Below, piece by piece: positions 40,471-49,350 of a DNA stretch of 64,000 nt. The stretch is from NCBI GenBank assembly GCA_964582475.1, contig CAZOQS010000004.1:62001-126000 (forward strand), written 5' to 3'. Every line of letters begins with the position of its first letter. The first letter of the stretch is position 1. This stretch comes from JAGOTP01 sp964582475. GTDB lineage: Bacteria > Patescibacteriota > Patescibacteriia > 2-12-FULL-60-25. Below the pieces are notes generated by a model that had not been told where the DNA came from, ran no database searches, and saw nothing but the letters and a program-made list of their open reading frames with translations. The position numbers were made by a program, and so were the translations under genes.

Positions 40471-40779
40471 ATGGCGACTCATCCAGTAAAGACCGGCGAC
40501 ACTATCGAAGTGATCGCGGGAAAAGATCGTGGGAAAACTGGGAAAGTGCTGCAAGTGTTTCCTCGCTTGGCGCGCGTTTCCGTACAGGGGATTAATCTCA
40601 TGAAGCGTCACATGCGCAGCCGACGCTCAGGAGACAAGGGACAGATCGTCCAGTTCCCAATGCCCATCCATCTTTCAAACGTTCGTGTAAGCTCCGCAAC
40701 GGAAAGCGCTTCTGAAAAAGCTCCGGAGAAAGAAGCTCCTGCTAAAAAGAAGGCGACGACACGTAAGACGAAGACCTAA
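40471..40779 (+). CDS. rplX: Ribosomal protein uL24
   Basis: 102 residues. KOW motif TGDTIEVIAGKDRGKTGKVL is clear. The last 25 residues are a Glu/Lys/Ala tail. Initiates 50S assembly. Confidence 0.96.
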   Translation: MATHPVKTGDTIEVIAGKDRGKTGKVLQVFPRLARVSVQGINLMKRHMRSRRSGDKGQIVQFPMPIHLSNVRVSSATESASEKAPEKEAPAKKKATTRKTKT

Positions 40780-40782
40780 CCT

Positions 40783-41322
40783 ATGACCACCCTTAAGGAA
40801 CAATATCAGGCCCAAGTCGTTCCGGCCCTCCGCGAACAATTTGGCATCAAGAACGCCATGGCCCTTCCGAAAGTCACGAAGGTCGTGGTTTCTGTTGGCT
40901 TGTCACAGGCGATCAAGGATCCAAAGGTAATGGAAATGGTTGAACAGACACTCACGCGCATTACGGGTCAAAAGCCAGTGCGTACCAAGGCGAAGAAGTC
41001 CATCGCCAGTTTCAAAATTCGTGAAGGAATGATTGTTGGAATGATGGTGACGCTTCGTGGTCCACGTATGTGGGACTTTTTGACGAAGTTGACACGCATC
41101 ACCTTCCCTCGTATTCGTGACTTCCGTGGGATCAGTGCCAAATCCATCGATGCGCAAGGAAATGCCTCGATCGGGTTCCGCGAGAACTTGGCGTTCCCTG
41201 AAATCCGCCCAGACGAAATCGAGCGTACTCATGGTCTTCAGATCACGATTACGACAACCGCCGGAGCCAAAGACCGCGGTCTCGCGCTTCTTAAAGGGCT
41301 TGGCTTTCCTTTCCAGAACTAA
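40783..41322 (+). CDS. rplE: Ribosomal protein uL5
   Basis: 179 residues, normal. Includes GQKPVRTKAKKSIASFKIRE and the P-site loop region. Binds 5S rRNA with L18. Confidence 0.98.
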   Translation: MTTLKEQYQAQVVPALREQFGIKNAMALPKVTKVVVSVGLSQAIKDPKVMEMVEQTLTRITGQKPVRTKAKKSIASFKIREGMIVGMMVTLRGPRMWDFLTKLTRITFPRIRDFRGISAKSIDAQGNASIGFRENLAFPEIRPDEIERTHGLQITITTTAGAKDRGLALLKGLGFPFQN

Positions 41323-41334
41323 TCCAACGATCCT

Positions 41335-41520
41335 ATGGCTACTGAAGCTCAAATTGCCAAGTCCCGTCGCAAGCCGAAGTTTTCTTCGCGCCTTGTTCGA
41401 CGCTGCTGGCGCTGCGGCCGCACCCACGGATTCATGCGTATCTTCGGACTCTGTCGCATCTGCTTCCGCGAGATGGCGAACCGCGGTGAAGTCCCAGGTG
41501 TGACCAAATCCAGCTGGTAA
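41335..41520 (+). CDS. rpsN: Ribosomal protein uS14, zinc-binding form
   Basis: 61 residues. Two Cys pairs (CWRCGRTHG and CRICFRE) show the zinc-containing short form. Position between rplE and rpsH is canonical. Confidence 0.97.
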   Translation: MATEAQIAKSRRKPKFSSRLVRRCWRCGRTHGFMRIFGLCRICFREMANRGEVPGVTKSSW

Positions 41521-41531
41521 TATCCCACGTT

Positions 41532-41924
41532 ATGTCTACTGACCCGATCAGCGATTTCCTCACCCGTATCCGTAACGCACATCTCGTGCGCCACGACGTG
41601 GTGACCGCCCCAAGTTCTCGCATCAAGCGAGCGATTGCCGATATCCTTCAGCGTGAAGGCTATATCGAATCCGTCGAAGAGAAGTCTGAAGGTGCGAAGC
41701 GTACGATCTCCGTTCGCTTAAAGTATGTCGGAAAGCTGCCAGCGATTCACCAGCTCACGCGTATTTCGAAGCCTGGCCGCCGCGTGTATCGCAAGAATGA
41801 TGAACTTCCTCGTGTCCTGTCTGGACAGGGGATGGCGATCATCTCCACTTCCGTTGGTCTCATGACGGATCGTGAAGCGCGTGCTCGTAAGCTGGGGGGA
41901 GAAATCTTGTGTGAAATTTCCTAA
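41532..41924 (+). CDS. rpsH: Ribosomal protein uS8
   Basis: 130 residues, normal. Starts MSTDPISDFLTRIRNAHLVR and ends with the conserved GLMTDREARARKLGGEILCE. In E. coli it represses the spc operon. Confidence 0.98.
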   Translation: MSTDPISDFLTRIRNAHLVRHDVVTAPSSRIKRAIADILQREGYIESVEEKSEGAKRTISVRLKYVGKLPAIHQLTRISKPGRRVYRKNDELPRVLSGQGMAIISTSVGLMTDREARARKLGGEILCEIS

Positions 41925-41933
41925 CCTCCGCTT

Positions 41934-42485
41934 ATGTCACGTATTGGAAAAAAACCAGTCCTCCTCCCTGCCGGCGTCGATGCCACCATCGAAGCAAAGC
42001 AGGTGACGATCAAAGGACCGAAAGGGACGCTGCACGTTGGTCTTCCAGCGGCGGCTAAGATTGAGATGCAAGCCGATCCTCGTGCGTTGCTTGTGACGGT
42101 TACCCGTCCAGAGCACGTCGATGACCGCGCCATCTGGGGTCTTGTTCGTCAATTGCTCTCGAACGCCGTAGACGGTGTTCAGAAGCCATTCGAAAAGGCG
42201 CTCGAATTCGTCGGAGTTGGATTCAAGGTCGCGCTCGAAGGTCGCAAGCTCATGATGGATCTTGGATTCTCGCACCGCGTTCCGTTTGAACTCCCAGAAG
42301 GAATCGATGGGAAGGTCGAGAAGCAGGTTTTGACGCTCTCCGGCATCGACAAAGCTCTTGTTGGAGAAACGGCTGCTCGCATTCGTCGCAATCGTCCACC
42401 AGAGCCTTATAAGGGCAAGGGTGTGAAGTATGTTGATGAAGTAATTCGTCGCAAGGCTGGTAAGACAGCTAAGTCTGCTGGCTAA
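41934..42485 (+). CDS. rplF: Ribosomal protein uL6
   Basis: 183 residues, normal. Includes SRIGKKPVLLPAGVDATIEA and RRNRPPEPYKGKGVKYVDE. Located at the factor-binding site. Confidence 0.98.
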   Translation: MSRIGKKPVLLPAGVDATIEAKQVTIKGPKGTLHVGLPAAAKIEMQADPRALLVTVTRPEHVDDRAIWGLVRQLLSNAVDGVQKPFEKALEFVGVGFKVALEGRKLMMDLGFSHRVPFELPEGIDGKVEKQVLTLSGIDKALVGETAARIRRNRPPEPYKGKGVKYVDEVIRRKAGKTAKSAG

Positions 42486-42491
42486 CCCCTT

Positions 42492-42854
42492 ATGAAGATC
42501 TCCCTAGCAAACCAACAAAAGGCGCGTCGTATCGCACGTGTTCGCGCGACTATTTCCGGAACAGCTGAGCGTCCACGTCTCGCTGTCTTCCGCAGCCTCG
42601 CGCATATTTCTGCGCAGGTGATTGATGATACCTCCGGCAAAACTCTTGCCGCGGTCCGTGATGTCGAATTGTCCGAAGCAGAGCGCAAAGGCAAGAAGAA
42701 GCTTGAAATTGCGAAGGCTGTCGGAATGCTTCTCGGAACGCGCGCCATGGAAAAGGGTGTGAAAGCGGTCGTCTTCGATCGTCGCGATAAGAAATACCAC
42801 GGTCGTGTTCGTGCTCTCGCTGAGGGCGCGCGCGAAGCGGGTCTCACATTTTAA
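42492..42854 (+). CDS. rplR: Ribosomal protein uL18
   Basis: 120 residues, normal. Includes RLAVFRSLAHISAQVIDD and the C-terminal KAVVFDRRDKKYHGRVRALA. 5S rRNA binding. Confidence 0.98.
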   Translation: MKISLANQQKARRIARVRATISGTAERPRLAVFRSLAHISAQVIDDTSGKTLAAVRDVELSEAERKGKKKLEIAKAVGMLLGTRAMEKGVKAVVFDRRDKKYHGRVRALAEGAREAGLTF

Positions 42855-42857
42855 TCT

Positions 42858-43667
42858 ATGATGAACGAAGAACAGCAACCAACCTCCGCGCCAGAGGCGC
42901 CAGAAGCAGCAGCTGCTCCAGCTGCTGAAAACACAGCCGCTCCAGCGGCAGCGGCGGCAACGCCAGCTGCAGCTCCTGCGTCTGCTTCGGCTGCAGCACG
43001 TCCATATGGTGGAGGTGCCCGTGGTCCAGGCGGTGGCTTCCGTGGCGGAAGCCGCGGTCCAAGCGGAGGTGCTCGTGGCGGCCAGGGTGGTCGCGGCGGT
43101 GCTGCCGGTGGTCGTGGAGGTCGAGGTCCAGGCGGCCCAGGTGGTCGCGGTGGACGTCGCGATGGTCAGTCTGGAGATGTTCCAGCCGAAGCCGACTACG
43201 ACGAAAAGAACTTGGAAGTCTCACGTGTTACACGTGTGACCCAGGGTGGAAAGCGCATGCGCTTCCGCGTGTTGAGCGTGATCGGAAACCGCAAGGGACG
43301 TGTTGGATATGGCTTGGCAAAAGGATTGGATGTCGCAGCTGCTTCCACCAAGGCCGCAACCAAAGCACGCAAAGCCCTTCTGACAGTTCCACTCATCAAC
43401 GAAACAATTCCTCACATGGTGCGTGCAAAGGCGGGTGCCGCTGTCGTCTTGTTGAAGCCAGCGCCAAAAGGAGCTGGAATCAAAGCCGGTGGTGCAACGC
43501 GTGCCGTACTTGAAATCGCTGGTGTACCAAACGTTGTTTCGAAGCTCCTCGGATCTTCCAACAAGGTGAACGTCGTGCGCGCAACTTTTGCCGCCCTGCG
43601 CATGCTCCGCATGCCAATCAGCAAGACGGACGATAAACAGCCTAAGGAAGACGCTCCAAAGGCCTAA
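42858..43667 (+). CDS. rpsE: Ribosomal protein uS5 with RGG-rich N-terminal domain
   Basis: 269 residues, about 100 more than usual. Residues 1-45 are Ala/Glu/Pro-rich; about 46-100 are Gly/Arg-rich with many GGR and RGG units; the normal S5 core follows (ISRVTRVTQGGKRMRFRV-like double-stranded RNA-binding and GAGIKAGGATRAVLEIAG). S5 shapes the mRNA entry and decoding accuracy. The RGG region is probably disordered and RNA-binding. rplO follows after 11 nt, so rpmD (uL30), expected here, is absent, as known for CPR. Confidence 0.97.
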   Translation: MMNEEQQPTSAPEAPEAAAAPAAENTAAPAAAAATPAAAPASASAAARPYGGGARGPGGGFRGGSRGPSGGARGGQGGRGGAAGGRGGRGPGGPGGRGGRRDGQSGDVPAEADYDEKNLEVSRVTRVTQGGKRMRFRVLSVIGNRKGRVGYGLAKGLDVAAASTKAATKARKALLTVPLINETIPHMVRAKAGAAVVLLKPAPKGAGIKAGGATRAVLEIAGVPNVVSKLLGSSNKVNVVRATFAALRMLRMPISKTDDKQPKEDAPKA

Positions 43668-43678
43668 TCTCACCTGCT

Positions 43679-44146
43679 ATGTCATTAAGTCTTCACACAA
43701 TTGCCCCGAACGTAGGCTCACATGAGCGCTCGTTCCGTATCGGTCGTGGTCACGGCTCCGGTCGTGGCAAAACGGCAGGTAAGGGAACAAAGGGTCAGAA
43801 GTCCCGTTCCGGTGGAAAGGGTGGCTTGAAAATGCACGGCATGAAGCAGATGCTTCTCTCCTTCCCAAAGGTCCGTGGGTTTAAGAGCTTTGCGTCGAAG
43901 TTGGTCTCGATTCCTGTTCAGCGCTTGGATGTATTTCCAGAAGGAACGACGATTGACTTGAAAGCCATGCATGCAGCCGGTCTCTTGCATCGCGGAGAAC
44001 ATACCGTCAAAATTATTGGGGGAACAGCTCCAACGCACAAACTGACAGTTGTCGGCTTGCGTATGACTGCTTCTGCGAAGGAATTGATCGAGAAAGCTGG
44101 TGGATCGGTCGTTGCTGGTGACAGAAAGAAAAAGAAGACTGCCTAA
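43679..44146 (+). CDS. rplO: Ribosomal protein uL15
   Basis: 155 residues. The Gly/Arg/Lys-rich N-terminal RGHGSGRGKTAGKGTKGQKS is typical. Precedes secY as in most bacteria. Confidence 0.97.
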   Translation: MSLSLHTIAPNVGSHERSFRIGRGHGSGRGKTAGKGTKGQKSRSGGKGGLKMHGMKQMLLSFPKVRGFKSFASKLVSIPVQRLDVFPEGTTIDLKAMHAAGLLHRGEHTVKIIGGTAPTHKLTVVGLRMTASAKELIEKAGGSVVAGDRKKKKTA

Positions 44147-44185
44147 TTCCGTGTCTTTCCCTCGAAGCTGAGGGAAGATTCCTCT

Positions 44186-45463
44186 ATGTGGGACAAACTC
44201 CTTCGTGCGTGGCAGGTCAAAGAGGTTCGACATGGGTTGCTGTTCGTGATCGCCATGATGGTGATCTTCCGAGTAGTCGCTCATATTCCGTTGCCTGGTG
44301 TTGATCTTGCAGCGCTCCAACAGTTTTTTGACGCGAACCAAGTCTTGGGTGTCTTGAACTTGTTCTCAGGTGGAACGATCCGAACATTCAGCATTGTGGC
44401 GTTGGGTGTCGCTCCATACATCACCGCTTCGATTATCTTGCAGCTCTTGGCAGTCATCATCCCTCGTTTGGAAGAGATCCAGAAAGAAGGAGAAAGCGGC
44501 CAGCGTAAGATCAATCAGTGGACACGTCTTCTGACGGTTCCGCTTGCGCTGATTCAAGGAGTAGGGCTTCTGACGCTTATGCGTCAGTCGCAGGTGCCTA
44601 TCTTGACCAGAACGGATCCGGTTCACATCGCTGCCATCTTGATCGCCGTCACAGCAGGAACCTTGTTCCTCATGTGGATTGGCGAATTGATCAGCGAAAA
44701 GAAAGTCGGAAATGGTGTTTCCTTGTTGATCTTCGCGGGTATTTTGGCGGATCTTCCAAGTTCGCTTGGACAGTTCATCACAACCTTCGATTCGTCACAG
44801 TGGATCATCGTCTTCATCTACGCAGCGATTGCGATTTTGATGGTTGCGGGTGTAGTCTTCGTTACAGAAGGTCAGCGCAACATTCCAATCCAACACGCGC
44901 GCAGTGTTCGTGGGCAGGCTGGGTCAACAGGTGGAGTAGCCTCGAGCTTGCCACTTCGTGTGAATATGGTGGGTGTGATGCCGATTATCTTCGGTATTTC
45001 ATTCCTCACGTTCCCAACAATGTTGGCGCAGCTCTTCGCTCAGGCGAATAATCCAAGTCTGCGCAGTGCAGCTGCTTGGATCCTGACGACGATGCAAAAC
45101 CAAACGATTTACGCCATTCTGTATCTGGCATTGGTTGTTGGCTTTACCTACTTCTACACGGCGGTTGTGTTCCATCCAGAACGGGTGGCAGAGAATCTCC
45201 AGAAGCAAGGAGCCTTCATCCCGGGTATCCGCCCAGGGCCACCAACGGCAAGCTATTTGGAAGGAATCGTTGGTCGTATGACGTTAGCCGGAGCCATCTT
45301 CTTGGGTCTTATCGCGGTGCTGCCAATTGTCGCTCAAGGGCTGACAGGGACGCAGACATTGGCGATTGGAGGAACCTCTATGCTGATCGTCGTGTCGGTG
45401 GTGATCGAGTCTGTAAAACAGATTCAGTCGCAAACAACGATGCGTGAATACGATACGTACTAA
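44186..45463 (+). CDS. secY: Preprotein translocase subunit SecY
   Basis: 425 residues with ten membrane helices. Signatures: ASIILQLLAVIIPRLEEIQK, a plug region after helix 1 and cytosolic loops with RSVRGQAG and FIPGIRPG. Forms the protein-conducting channel with SecE (20702). Last gene of the spc-like run before a terminator. The ATG follows CCTCT with no Shine-Dalgarno. Confidence 0.97.
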   Translation: MWDKLLRAWQVKEVRHGLLFVIAMMVIFRVVAHIPLPGVDLAALQQFFDANQVLGVLNLFSGGTIRTFSIVALGVAPYITASIILQLLAVIIPRLEEIQKEGESGQRKINQWTRLLTVPLALIQGVGLLTLMRQSQVPILTRTDPVHIAAILIAVTAGTLFLMWIGELISEKKVGNGVSLLIFAGILADLPSSLGQFITTFDSSQWIIVFIYAAIAILMVAGVVFVTEGQRNIPIQHARSVRGQAGSTGGVASSLPLRVNMVGVMPIIFGISFLTFPTMLAQLFAQANNPSLRSAAAWILTTMQNQTIYAILYLALVVGFTYFYTAVVFHPERVAENLQKQGAFIPGIRPGPPTASYLEGIVGRMTLAGAIFLGLIAVLPIVAQGLTGTQTLAIGGTSMLIVVSVVIESVKQIQSQTTMREYDTY

Positions 45464-45482
45464 CCGAAAAAAGCATAACCGG

Positions 45483-45518
45483 TACACAATGAGAACCCAC
45501 CAGGGTTCTCATTGTGTA
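45483..45518 (+). terminator. Terminator after secY
   Basis: 16-bp perfect stem (45483-45498 with 45503-45518); the T tract is weak (TTCTGG). Confidence 0.75.
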
Positions 45519-45542
45519 TTCTGGGTGGTAGGCTTCCACTAT

Positions 45543-45899
45543 ATGACCCCTGAATACACCGATGCGGCTCATTATCTTGGAAAGAGTGTTACGGTTCTGA
45601 TTGATCGCCCCCTAGGGACTAAGCACCCAAAGTATGGCTACAGATACCCGATTAATTACGGGTTTGTTGAAGGGACGATTTCTCCCGATGGGCGAGAATT
45701 GGATGCATATGTTCTCGGGGTAGATGAGCCGGTGGGAGAGTATACGGGGCGCTGTATCGCCATTATCCGTCGAATTACTGCTCCAGATGATAAATTGATT
45801 ATTGTCCCTGAGGGAAAAACCTTTTCGCAAGAAGAGATTCGTGAAGCGACGCACTTTCAGGAGCAGTTTTTTCAGATTGAAATGATCTTCCCCTCGTAG
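45543..45899 (+). CDS. Inorganic pyrophosphatase-like protein
   Basis: 118 residues. Resembles family I pyrophosphatases: HPKYGYRYPINYGFVEGT followed by SPDGRELDAYVLG, which matches the YPxNYGF and DGDPLD-type metal site, here with Glu-Leu in place of Asp-Pro. It is shorter than the usual 170 residues, so it may be a variant that cleaves another phosphoanhydride. It lies between secY and adk, an unusual place. Start MTPEYTDAAHYLGK is the first ATG after the terminator. Confidence 0.82.
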   Translation: MTPEYTDAAHYLGKSVTVLIDRPLGTKHPKYGYRYPINYGFVEGTISPDGRELDAYVLGVDEPVGEYTGRCIAIIRRITAPDDKLIIVPEGKTFSQEEIREATHFQEQFFQIEMIFPS

Positions 45900-45957
45900 G
45901 AGAGGGCCTCGATCGTTTGTTGTCGGATAGGCTCATTTTGGCTATTCTTACGGGTAT

Positions 45958-46035
45958 ATGCAACGTGAAGATGGACATCGGTTCAAGCTACTCTCGCCGT
46001 CAGCAGAGGGACTACTGTCTCCACCGGTCGTGTAG
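45958..46035 (+). other. Possible 25-codon leader ORF before adk
   Basis: ATG 45958 opens a 25-codon frame ending TAG 46035, 8 nt before adk. The peptide (MQREDGHRFKLLSPSAEGLL and onward) is not known to me. It could be a leader peptide or chance. Confidence 0.25.
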
Positions 46036-46043
46036 CGGTTTCT

Positions 46044-46715
46044 ATGCCACGTAAGCGTGTTCGGGCCGTGTTATTCGGCCCTCAAGGAGCGGGAAAGACG
46101 ACTCAGGCACAATTGCTGTCTGAGTGGTTTGGAGCAGCTTCCCTGAGCTCGGGGCAGCTTCTGCGTGGGGAGATGGAAGAAGGAACACCGCTTGGACAAT
46201 TAGTGAAGCGCTACGTCGAGCATGGGGTGTTGGCGCCAGACGAGGTAGTGAATGCCATTTTGCGGAAACGGCTACTGTTGGAGGTGGAATCAAAACAAGG
46301 ATTCTTCCTAGACGGATTTCCTCGAAACGTAGAACAGGCGGGGGATTTAGATAAATATACAAATATTAATCTAGCGATTCATCTGAAGGTGTCCGATGCA
46401 GTTGCGGAATCTCGTATGCTAGGACGACTCTTCTGTGAATCCTGTCAGGCGGTTTATCATGAGACATACGTTCCCGTCTTGAAGGCGGGAATCTGTACTA
46501 TTTGCGGAGGTCCTGTAAAACGACGTCCAGATGATGCCGATGATGGGTCGGTGCGCGACCGGCTGCTCGCATATCACTTCATGACCGAGCCGCTTGTGAC
46601 CTATTATCGGCAGCAGGGAGTGCTTCTTTCGGTGAATGCGGATCAGCCGATCCCATTCTTATTCCAGGAGCTGGTAAAGAAGCTTACGAAGTTAGGATTT
46701 GTGCCGGGACAATAA
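46044..46715 (+). CDS. adk: Adenylate kinase, zinc-lid type
   Basis: 223 residues. P-loop GPQGAGKTTQ, NMP-binding region with SSGQLLRGEME, and a lid with two Cys pairs (CESCQAVYH and CTICGG) that bind zinc. Converts AMP and ATP to two ADP. The lid is followed by the Asp/Arg segment RRPDDADDGSVRDRLLAY. Follows secY in the common secY-adk-map order, with the pyrophosphatase gene inserted between. Confidence 0.96.
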   Translation: MPRKRVRAVLFGPQGAGKTTQAQLLSEWFGAASLSSGQLLRGEMEEGTPLGQLVKRYVEHGVLAPDEVVNAILRKRLLLEVESKQGFFLDGFPRNVEQAGDLDKYTNINLAIHLKVSDAVAESRMLGRLFCESCQAVYHETYVPVLKAGICTICGGPVKRRPDDADDGSVRDRLLAYHFMTEPLVTYYRQQGVLLSVNADQPIPFLFQELVKKLTKLGFVPGQ

Positions 46716-46735
46716 TTCCGTTACGCTCACTGCCC

Positions 46736-47515
46736 ATGTCACTTATCAAAACCCCCCTAGAAATAGAGAAGCTGAAAGCTGGCGGAATCATCCTCTCAGC
46801 TATTTTGCGTGAGCTCAAAGCAAAGTGTATTGCTGGCGCTGAAACAGCTGAATTAGATGCATTGGCGCAGAAGCGTATGGCAGAGCATGGAGGAAAGCCC
46901 TCATTCTTAGGCTATACTGCCGCAAAAGACGTAGCCCCCTTTCCCGGAGCTGTCTGCATTTCAATCAACGAAGAAGTTGTGCATGGATTGCCAACCCCTA
47001 CGCGCACGATAAAAGAAGGCGATATCGTTGGTCTTGATATTGGCATGTGGTACGAGGGGCTCGCGACAGATATGGCGACGACTGTTGTTGTCGGAAAGAT
47101 TTCTGATTCGGTACAGGCCTTAGTTACAGAAACACGCGCCTCACTTGAAGTGGCGTTGATGCAGGTAAAAGCAGGAAAGTGGATTCACGATATTGGGAAT
47201 GCGATTGATGATTATCTCACGCCGAAAGGCTATGGAATCGTTCGTGATCTTGTCGGCCACGGCGTAGGGCATGCGGTTCATGAAGATCCACAGATCCCAC
47301 ACTTTCGTGATCGTTATACGCCACGCGTAAAAATGCAGGAGGGGATGGTGCTTGCGATTGAGCCGATGGTAACACTTGGAACTTGGAAGGTGCGTGTGAA
47401 GCGCGATGGCTGGACAATTGTTACGACCGATGGAAAGCCGGCAGCGCATTTCGAGCTTTCGGTTGTCGTCACGAAGACGGGGTACGAGCTCGTTACTCCT
47501 TGGCCAGACGTTTAA
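46736..47515 (+). CDS. map: Methionine aminopeptidase, type I
   Basis: 259 residues. Metal ligands in GLDIGMWYEGLATDMATT (Asp, Asp), GHGVGHAVHEDP (His) and the last Glu residues in AIEPMV and AAHFELSVV. Removes the initiator Met from new proteins. Follows adk by 20 nt. The usual infA-rpmJ-rpsM run does not follow; fpg does. Confidence 0.97.
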   Translation: MSLIKTPLEIEKLKAGGIILSAILRELKAKCIAGAETAELDALAQKRMAEHGGKPSFLGYTAAKDVAPFPGAVCISINEEVVHGLPTPTRTIKEGDIVGLDIGMWYEGLATDMATTVVVGKISDSVQALVTETRASLEVALMQVKAGKWIHDIGNAIDDYLTPKGYGIVRDLVGHGVGHAVHEDPQIPHFRDRYTPRVKMQEGMVLAIEPMVTLGTWKVRVKRDGWTIVTTDGKPAAHFELSVVVTKTGYELVTPWPDV

Positions 47516-47536
47516 ACACAGGATCGAAGCTTCTCT

Positions 47537-48361
47537 ATGCCAGAGCTTCCAGAGGTGGAAACCATCCGCCGCCAACTCGATCGACACTTGCGTGGGGCGA
47601 TCATTAAAAAGATTGAATTATTTCGCACGGGTCGTGAACGTCCTGCGGGGAAGGTATTTGTTGATGCACTCACCGGCCAGGCGATTCGTTCTATCGATCG
47701 ACGCGCGAAGCTTTTAATTTGGCGGCTTAAGAGCGATCAAGCGGTCCTCGCGCATCTGAAGATGACGGGGAAGTTCCTGTTTGTAGATCAGGAGTATGAG
47801 ATAACTAAGCATGATGCGATTCGGTTCACGTGTGAGGACGTGCAAGGAAAAGAGCTTTTTCTCGTCTGGAACGATGTACGTAAATTTGGGTTTATGGAGC
47901 TCGTATCGGCGGAGGAGCTAAAAGCGAAGCTTGAAACATATGGTCCAGAACCGCTCGAAGCTACAACGCAGATGTTGGCTGACTGTTTGCGAACGCCAAA
48001 AACGCGCCTCCTGAAAGCGGCGCTCCTCAATCAAGCCTGTATCGCGGGGATCGGGAATATCTACGCCGATGAAGTCTGTCATCGCGTAGGAATTCATCCT
48101 CGTCGTACGTTAAGGGCGTTATCTGAGGCAGAACGACTTCGCTTAGCGGAAGCGATTCAGGCGGTTCTGTTAGAGTCGCTTAATCAACGTGGAACGAGCG
48201 CGCATACGTATATGGATACGTCCGGTTCAAAAGGAGGCTTTCTGTCATTCCTTCGGGTCTATGGTCGAGAAGGGGACCCGTGTCGTACGTGTGGCACCCC
48301 GATTGAAAAATTCCGCTTAGTTCAGCGAGGAACGCACGTCTGCCCTACGTGCCAATCTTAG
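47537..48361 (+). CDS. mutM: Formamidopyrimidine-DNA glycosylase
   Basis: 274 residues. The catalytic N-terminus MPELPEVETIRRQL (Pro2, Glu3) is intact, as are the helix-two-turn-helix region (NQACIAGIGNIYADEVCHRV) and the C-terminal zinc finger with CRTCG and CPTC. Removes oxidised purines such as 8-oxoG. Start is certain because Pro2 must follow Met1. It is 21 nt after map and probably cotranscribed. Confidence 0.97.
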   Translation: MPELPEVETIRRQLDRHLRGAIIKKIELFRTGRERPAGKVFVDALTGQAIRSIDRRAKLLIWRLKSDQAVLAHLKMTGKFLFVDQEYEITKHDAIRFTCEDVQGKELFLVWNDVRKFGFMELVSAEELKAKLETYGPEPLEATTQMLADCLRTPKTRLLKAALLNQACIAGIGNIYADEVCHRVGIHPRRTLRALSEAERLRLAEAIQAVLLESLNQRGTSAHTYMDTSGSKGGFLSFLRVYGREGDPCRTCGTPIEKFRLVQRGTHVCPTCQS

Positions 48362-48385
48362 GCAGATCAAAAAAACACGCTGAGC

Positions 48386-48394
48386 TGCTATACT
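48386..48394 (+). promoter_or_regulatory. Extended -10 promoter (TGC TATACT)
   Basis: TGC-TATACT ends 9 nt before ATG 48404. The same nonamer occurs before the beta-propeller gene on the other strand (55440-55432). Confidence 0.6.
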
Positions 48395-48403
48395 TGATTA
48401 GCT

Positions 48404-49345
48404 ATGTTAGGTCGTACCCTCGTCCCTCTTTTTTCTGCGCTCCTGCTTCTAGGATCTGTACAAAGCGTGTCAGCCGCTTTATACGATGCTTCCATTGGTT
48501 CGAATGATGTTTCTTTTTCGCCCGAAGAATTGATTTTGGGAGACGCGACCCGTATTTATGCAACGATTTCAAATGCGGGTGAACGAGATGTAGAGGGGAC
48601 CGTTCGTTTTTATGACAATGATACCTTGATTGGTGCGAAGCCTTTTTCCATTCGTGCGAACCTTCGACCGGAAGACGCTTGGGTTCGTTGGTCGCCGCAA
48701 GCGTATGGATCTCATACGATTCGAGTGGTTGTGGACAATGATCCTGTCTATACAGATGGAACTCCTGCAAATAACACCGTAACCGTGACCGCTTTCGTTG
48801 ATCGAGATACGGATCGGGATGGGGTTCCGGATCAGCAGGATGAAGATCGCGATAATGACACGATCTTGAATCGTGATGAGGTGACGCGTGGAACGGATCC
48901 GTTTAATCGAGATACAGACGGGGACGGCGTGGATGACGCGAAGGATGTCTTTCCGCTGGATTCGAAGCGATCAGTGACGCCGCCTCCAGTCCCGACATCA
49001 ACGGCAAGGGTGGTGGCGCCTGTTCCCACGCGTCCTCGTGTTGCCGCACCTACCCCAACGGTTACTCAGGCACCTACGGTACGGAATGTGGTGCCTGCAC
49101 CGAGTTCGTTAACGATACCCGCCACAAGCTCACCTCTGATCCTTGAACCAACCTCTACTGTGGTGATGGTTGAGGTTACATCGACGCCTGCGCTCCCCGT
49201 GATGGAGCCAGTCGCGCCTCTTGCCGTTTCTTCGACACCGACAAGTTCTGCGTCATCAAATCCCTGGAATGCTATTTTAGCTGCAGCGGCTGTTCTTTCT
49301 GCTGGTGCGGCGGGAATGTTTGTCTGGCTTGGCCGCAGGTCCTAG
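48404..49345 (+). CDS. Calcium-binding surface protein (CARDB and TSP3-like)
   Basis: 313 residues. Signal peptide (about 1-24), an Ig/CARDB-like domain (about 30-125), then Asp-rich thrombospondin type 3-like repeats (DRDTDRDGVPDQQDEDRDND and TDPFNRDTDGDGVDDAKD) that bind calcium, a Pro/Thr/Val linker, and a C-terminus with NPWNAI, a membrane helix and RRS. It should be displayed on the cell surface. Followed 5 nt later by a lipoprotein glycosidase gene. Confidence 0.85.
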   Translation: MLGRTLVPLFSALLLLGSVQSVSAALYDASIGSNDVSFSPEELILGDATRIYATISNAGERDVEGTVRFYDNDTLIGAKPFSIRANLRPEDAWVRWSPQAYGSHTIRVVVDNDPVYTDGTPANNTVTVTAFVDRDTDRDGVPDQQDEDRDNDTILNRDEVTRGTDPFNRDTDGDGVDDAKDVFPLDSKRSVTPPPVPTSTARVVAPVPTRPRVAAPTPTVTQAPTVRNVVPAPSSLTIPATSSPLILEPTSTVVMVEVTSTPALPVMEPVAPLAVSSTPTSSASSNPWNAILAAAAVLSAGAAGMFVWLGRRS

Positions 49346-49350
49346 CTGCT

